Assembly: GCA_937901255.1 (NCBI GenBank)
Contig: CALCHN010000066.1
Span: forward strand, 1-64,000
Reading direction: 5' to 3'
Length of the DNA stretch: 64,000 bases
From: an uncultured Flavobacteriales bacterium
GTDB lineage: Bacteria; Bacteroidota; Bacteroidia; Flavobacteriales_E; Vicingaceae
In this document: piece after piece, positions 61,050 through 64,000 of the stretch
How positions within the stretch are numbered: the stretch's first letter is position 1
Layout: the number at the start of each line of letters is the position of its first letter
Made by a program: the position numbers and the translations under genes
Notes under the pieces: generated by a model
What the model was told of the DNA's origin: nothing
Seen by the model: only the letters and a program-made list of their open reading frames with translations
Database searches by the model: none

Positions 61050-61781
61050 TTAATGGTTGGTTATTTTATCATACATATCATTAAAAATAAGCATGGTTTC
61101 ATCAAAATGATTTTGGTTAATAGTAAACTCTCCATACCAAACGTGTTCAAAAACTACAGTAGTCTTTTTAAATGGTGTTTGTAGCTTGGATTGTTTTAAT
61201 TCGGCAATATAATCTAAATTGGTTTTGTCGGCTTTCCAGGTAATTAAATCTTCATCGGTAAGATTTTTTAATAACCTTAAATAAGATAAGCGAATAGCAT
61301 TTTTATAATCTTTTTTCGTAATAGCATTGGTAATAAGTTGGTTAAAATCCATTTCGTGGATGTTTTCATCTTTATGAATAAAAGCCACTTGGTTGCTTGC
61401 TGGTTTGCCTCTAAAAACACTTTTTATTTCATGTCTGAATAAACGGTAAAGAATTAAAATTATAGAAGCAGCAACAATAGTCCATATTAAAATATCCCAA
61501 AATACAGGAGGAAGCTTATCGCTAAAATATTTGGTAAAAAGCTTATTTAACCAACGCTTAAAAGCTTCCCAAGGAGATTCTGCTGGCGGAGGAATACGGT
61601 CGTATAAAAATTCTTTATCGTTTGTGTATTTTTTAATAGATTCGTCAGCTACATTTTTAACATTAATAGTACTTGAAGAGTCAATTTTTACTTTTAGCGT
61701 ATCCTTACCAAAAACATTCAGTTGCAAACTAAGTAAGAATGTTAGTATTAAATAACGCAGTAATAATTGAGCATTAAGCAT
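61050..61781 (-). CDS. DUF4129-domain membrane protein
   Basis: A 243-aa protein: signal peptide or N-terminal helix (about 5-24), a periplasmic part with YDRIPPPAESPWEAFKRWLN, a membrane helix (about 98-116), and a cytoplasmic DUF4129 domain (NAIRLSYLRLLKNLTDEDLITWKADKTNLDYIAEL, HVWYGEF). It lies 6 bp before the DUF4350 gene and belongs to the same operon. Confidence 0.88.
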   Translation of the reverse strand: MLNAQLLLRYLILTFLLSLQLNVFGKDTLKVKIDSSSTINVKNVADESIKKYTNDKEFLYDRIPPPAESPWEAFKRWLNKLFTKYFSDKLPPVFWDILIWTIVAASIILILYRLFRHEIKSVFRGKPASNQVAFIHKDENIHEMDFNQLITNAITKKDYKNAIRLSYLRLLKNLTDEDLITWKADKTNLDYIAELKQSKLQTPFKKTTVVFEHVWYGEFTINQNHFDETMLIFNDMYDKITNH

Positions 61782-61796
61782 AAAAGAGTAGCTTGT

Positions 61797-62765
61797 TTAA
61801 ATGGTTATATCTTCGTTATCATTAGTGTGCGTACCAATTGTATCTATCTTTTCAGCAAGACCAACTCCGTACTCTTTTTCGTTGGAACTAAAATAATGAA
61901 AACCTATAATAATGTATAATATTGCATTTACGATATTAGTTCCCAAAATAGCAATTACATTAAATACAGTAATTAACACGGAAGAATTTTGATTAAAACC
62001 ACTATCATAAATATTATGAAGTTGTGATGTTCCAGTATAAATACTTTGAGGAATACTAAAGAACAAGCCTAAAATCATTACAATTAAATAGGAAACAAAA
62101 ATAACTATCCATGTATTCCAAAAATTTTTCTTTACTAGCTGATAAGATTTGCTAAAAGCAATAGTATTACTAACTCTTTCTCTAATTCTTATTGGATAAA
62201 CAGCTGAAATTAAAAATAAAACTGGAGGACCAAAGATTAACATTGCAATAAAAAATAGGAACATAAAAATAGACATGCCAGCAACACCTATTGCAAAAAA
62301 CAGCATAAAAACTAAAGTAAATCCTATACCAAATAAAAATAAAATACCTATGAGGTAAAAAAATGTTGAAAAAAGTAATTTAATATCTTTAAGAATAGCG
62401 TTCCAAATAATAGCTACGGTTAAATTTTCTGTAGGGTGTTTTTCGTATAATGCCATGGCTTCATACACAATTCCAATCATTAAAATTCCTGATAAAATTG
62501 AAACTATAATAACTAAAAAATATATTGGAGAAAATACTGAGGAAAGCATGCCAAGGTTATTACTGGCTGCTAATTCAGTTAAGTTAAACATATTCTGCAC
62601 ATAAATACTTATTAAAATAGCATTGAGCAATAATAATGGTCCGGCTAAAAATAAAATAGCACTTATTAATAGTTTGAAATTTTGACGAATAAAGGCAACT
62701 GAAGCACTTAAGGTTTCGCTAAAATCTCTTTCTTTATTATATTCAATTTTTTCAAATGTATTCAT
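61797..62765 (-). CDS. Polytopic membrane protein of the MoxR operon
   Basis: A 322-aa protein with about six hydrophobic segments, often in pairs (LLISAILFLAGPLLLLNAILISIYV, VSILSGILMIGIVYEAMALY, STFFYLIGILFLFGIGFTLVFMLFFAIGVAGMSIF, and so on). Its counterpart is a regular member of SpoIIM/DUF4129/MoxR clusters in Bacteroidetes. It overlaps the SpoIIM gene by 14 bp. Function unknown. Confidence 0.75.
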   Translation of the reverse strand: MNTFEKIEYNKERDFSETLSASVAFIRQNFKLLISAILFLAGPLLLLNAILISIYVQNMFNLTELAASNNLGMLSSVFSPIYFLVIIVSILSGILMIGIVYEAMALYEKHPTENLTVAIIWNAILKDIKLLFSTFFYLIGILFLFGIGFTLVFMLFFAIGVAGMSIFMFLFFIAMLIFGPPVLFLISAVYPIRIRERVSNTIAFSKSYQLVKKNFWNTWIVIFVSYLIVMILGLFFSIPQSIYTGTSQLHNIYDSGFNQNSSVLITVFNVIAILGTNIVNAILYIIIGFHYFSSNEKEYGVGLAEKIDTIGTHTNDNEDITI

Positions 62766-63738
62766 TGTTTTTAGTAGGTTTAGATAAGAGTTTATGATAA
62801 ATTATAGTTGGATAAAGAATAAAATACCAAATGATAAAACTTAGTGAGCCGAAGATAATAAATAATGATAAATAAGTAGGCATTTCTGTATGTCGAGTTA
62901 CAAAACCCTCTAAAAAACCAGCGGTTATAAAAATTGGGACTAAACCAATAACTATTTTTATTCCGTTTTTAGCTCCATTAATAAAAGAAGTAGCTCTTGG
63001 GTAAGTTTTAGGGAAAAGTATGCTGTTGCCCATAGTTATTCCAGCTGCTCCAGCAATAATTATGGCAGAAATTTCTAATGTTCCATGAATCCAAATAGTG
63101 AGAAACGACTCGAACAATAAACCTTTAGCGGCAAAAAAATATTGAAAGGAACCTAGCATAACGCCATTAAAGAATAAAATAAATCCAGTTCCAAATGAGA
63201 AAAACAATCCAAGAATAAAAGCGACAAATGAAACACGAATATTATTTATGGTAATACCCAAAAACATGTCTAATTCTTTAGATTGTTTGTAAACCGCCAT
63301 AGGATCATCATTTTCAATATTTTCTAAGGTCATATTTACATAAGCATCGCCTAAAATAAGTCGTACAAAACTATCATCATATTTAGCAGAAACCCATCCT
63401 ATAGCTCCCGAAATAAAGAAAATAAGAAAAGCAATAAGTAATTGTTTATGGTGTTTTTTTATTACCAAAGGTAATTCAGTTTTCCAAAAAGTTATAAAAC
63501 GTCTGTTGCTTTCTTTTTTATTTTGATAAATTTTATGATGAACCGTTGCAGCAAGCTGATTAAGGTAGTTAGTGGTATCTGAATTGGGGTAGTAGGTTTT
63601 AGCAAAAGCCAAATCATTAGTCAATTGGATAAACAAATCAGCATTTTCATCAGGCGTAATTTTTACCTTTTGATGAATAAGCTGCTCCATCTTTTTCCAC
63701 TTATCGGCATTTTTTTTTATGAAGATGACTTGTTTCAA
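62752..63738 (-). CDS. Stage II sporulation protein M (SpoIIM) family protein
   Basis: A 328-aa membrane protein. A cytoplasmic helical domain of about 100 residues is followed by about six membrane segments. The pattern FFISGAIGWVSAKYDDSFV, NNIRVSFVAFILGLFFSFGTGFILFFNGVMLGSF, IWIHGTLEISAIIIAGAAGITMG is that of the SpoIIM/DUF95 family. It is not evidence of sporulation, since the family is general in Bacteroidetes. First gene of the MoxR operon within the window. Confidence 0.88.
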   Translation of the reverse strand: MKQVIFIKKNADKWKKMEQLIHQKVKITPDENADLFIQLTNDLAFAKTYYPNSDTTNYLNQLAATVHHKIYQNKKESNRRFITFWKTELPLVIKKHHKQLLIAFLIFFISGAIGWVSAKYDDSFVRLILGDAYVNMTLENIENDDPMAVYKQSKELDMFLGITINNIRVSFVAFILGLFFSFGTGFILFFNGVMLGSFQYFFAAKGLLFESFLTIWIHGTLEISAIIIAGAAGITMGNSILFPKTYPRATSFINGAKNGIKIVIGLVPIFITAGFLEGFVTRHTEMPTYLSLFIIFGSLSFIIWYFILYPTIIYHKLLSKPTKNNEYI

Positions 63739-63845
63739 TAGGGTAGCTGGTTAGAATTGAAAATTAATATAAAAAGGTAGAGTCAAAAATAGTAATATAT
63801 TGCTAAGAACAAAACTAATAAATGTACAATAGGTAAATTTTATTC

Positions 63846-63951
63846 TTTCACGGAGTTACACAGAAATTTTCTCTGTGGTACTTCGTGTTAAATCTTCGTG
63901 GCACTTTGTGTTAAACTTTGGTATTTCGTGTAATATTTCTTTCACAGAGTT
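63846..63951. repeat. Degenerate tandem repeats upstream of the SpoIIM operon
   Basis: Units of the type CTTCGTGTTAAA, CTTTGTGTTAAA and ATTTCGTGTAAT, together with TTTCACGGAGTT and TTTCACAGAGTT, recur at irregular spacing. TCTCTGTGG faces TTACACAGA. These are the scattered short repeats common between genes in Bacteroidetes. No promoter was recognised in 63739-64000. Confidence 0.4.
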
Positions 63952-64000
63952 TTATAACACGTATCTTTTTAAACCATTTTTTAAGACTGTTACATTAAAG

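Noticed and set aside
62752..63738. Evidence for sporulation
   Set aside because: SpoIIM-family proteins are regular members of MoxR operons in non-sporulating Bacteroidetes; no other sporulation gene is present.

Overview
The window is low-GC DNA from a member of the Bacteroidota, most likely Flavobacteriales. The support is A+T-rich sequence, promoters of the type TTG-N(about 21)-TAnnTTTG (clear at 5277-5308 and 53825-53856), DUF6443/RHS proteins, YwqK-like MORN proteins, a Bacteroidetes-style integrase lacking the usual first catalytic Arg context, and a SpoIIM/DUF4129/DUF4350/MoxR/DUF58 operon. I cannot name a species.

Layout. (1) 1-6.3 kb is a patchwork of small accessory pieces: a 57-aa membrane protein, an intergenic stretch with a long palindrome and a 35-bp-period repeat, an orphan RHS-core/HExxH protein with a YwqK-like lipoprotein (possible toxin and immunity pair), an IS1-family transposase bracketed by two REP-like hairpins, a GHKL/STAS-like ATPase, a candidate structured small RNA with promoter and terminator, and a REP-associated Y1 transposase next to a third REP copy. 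(2) 6.3-18.0 kb is one tightly overlapping operon for a type II secretion/type IV pilus-like machine: pseudopilins, prepilin peptidase, GspE, secretin, GspL/M/C-like proteins, GspK/I/J-like minor pseudopilins and GspF, plus two extra exported proteins. (3) 18.0-33.4 kb is an RHS polymorphic-toxin locus. It starts with three LytTR-type boxes at exact 21-bp spacing, then an SpvB-like RHS protein (1679 aa), a DUF6443/RHS-core protein (1440 aa) and a YwqK-like protein. An array of displaced toxin tips and putative immunity genes follows, each unit preceded by a copy of an approximately 160-190 bp repeat with imperfect terminal inverted repeats (copies A-D). The array ends in a truncated second copy of the gspF 3' half. 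(4) 33.5-50.1 kb is a defence island beside tRNA-Lys(TTT): DUF4007 protein, ATPase and PP-loop enzyme (SspB, SspC and SspD type single-strand phosphorothioation), then nucleoside-deoxyribosyltransferase-like, membrane, GIY-YIG-like, DGQHR, unknown and LRAT-like genes on the same strand. Facing these are a MORC-like GHKL ATPase and small island genes, an excisionase-like HTH protein and a tyrosine recombinase. (5) 50.2-64 kb is ordinary chromosome: GNAT, SDR, MOSC, MmcQ/YjbR, QueD, MFS, RecX, a methyltransferase and the MoxR/DUF58 operon.

How it fits together. The secretion operon is followed directly by the RHS locus, and a piece of gspF terminates the RHS array. The two loci are therefore linked by rearrangement, and functional coupling (export of RHS proteins) is possible but unproven. 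The repeats A-D mark the recombination joints of the toxin array. In several cases they supply the 3' end of the gene before them and the start codon of the gene after them. The phosphorothioation island has modification genes and a DGQHR regulator-like protein, but neither a cysteine desulfurase nor a recognisable SspE. The GIY-YIG, LRAT, NDT-like and GHKL proteins are candidate effectors.

All assignments are by reading the sequence and motifs by eye; no database search was run.
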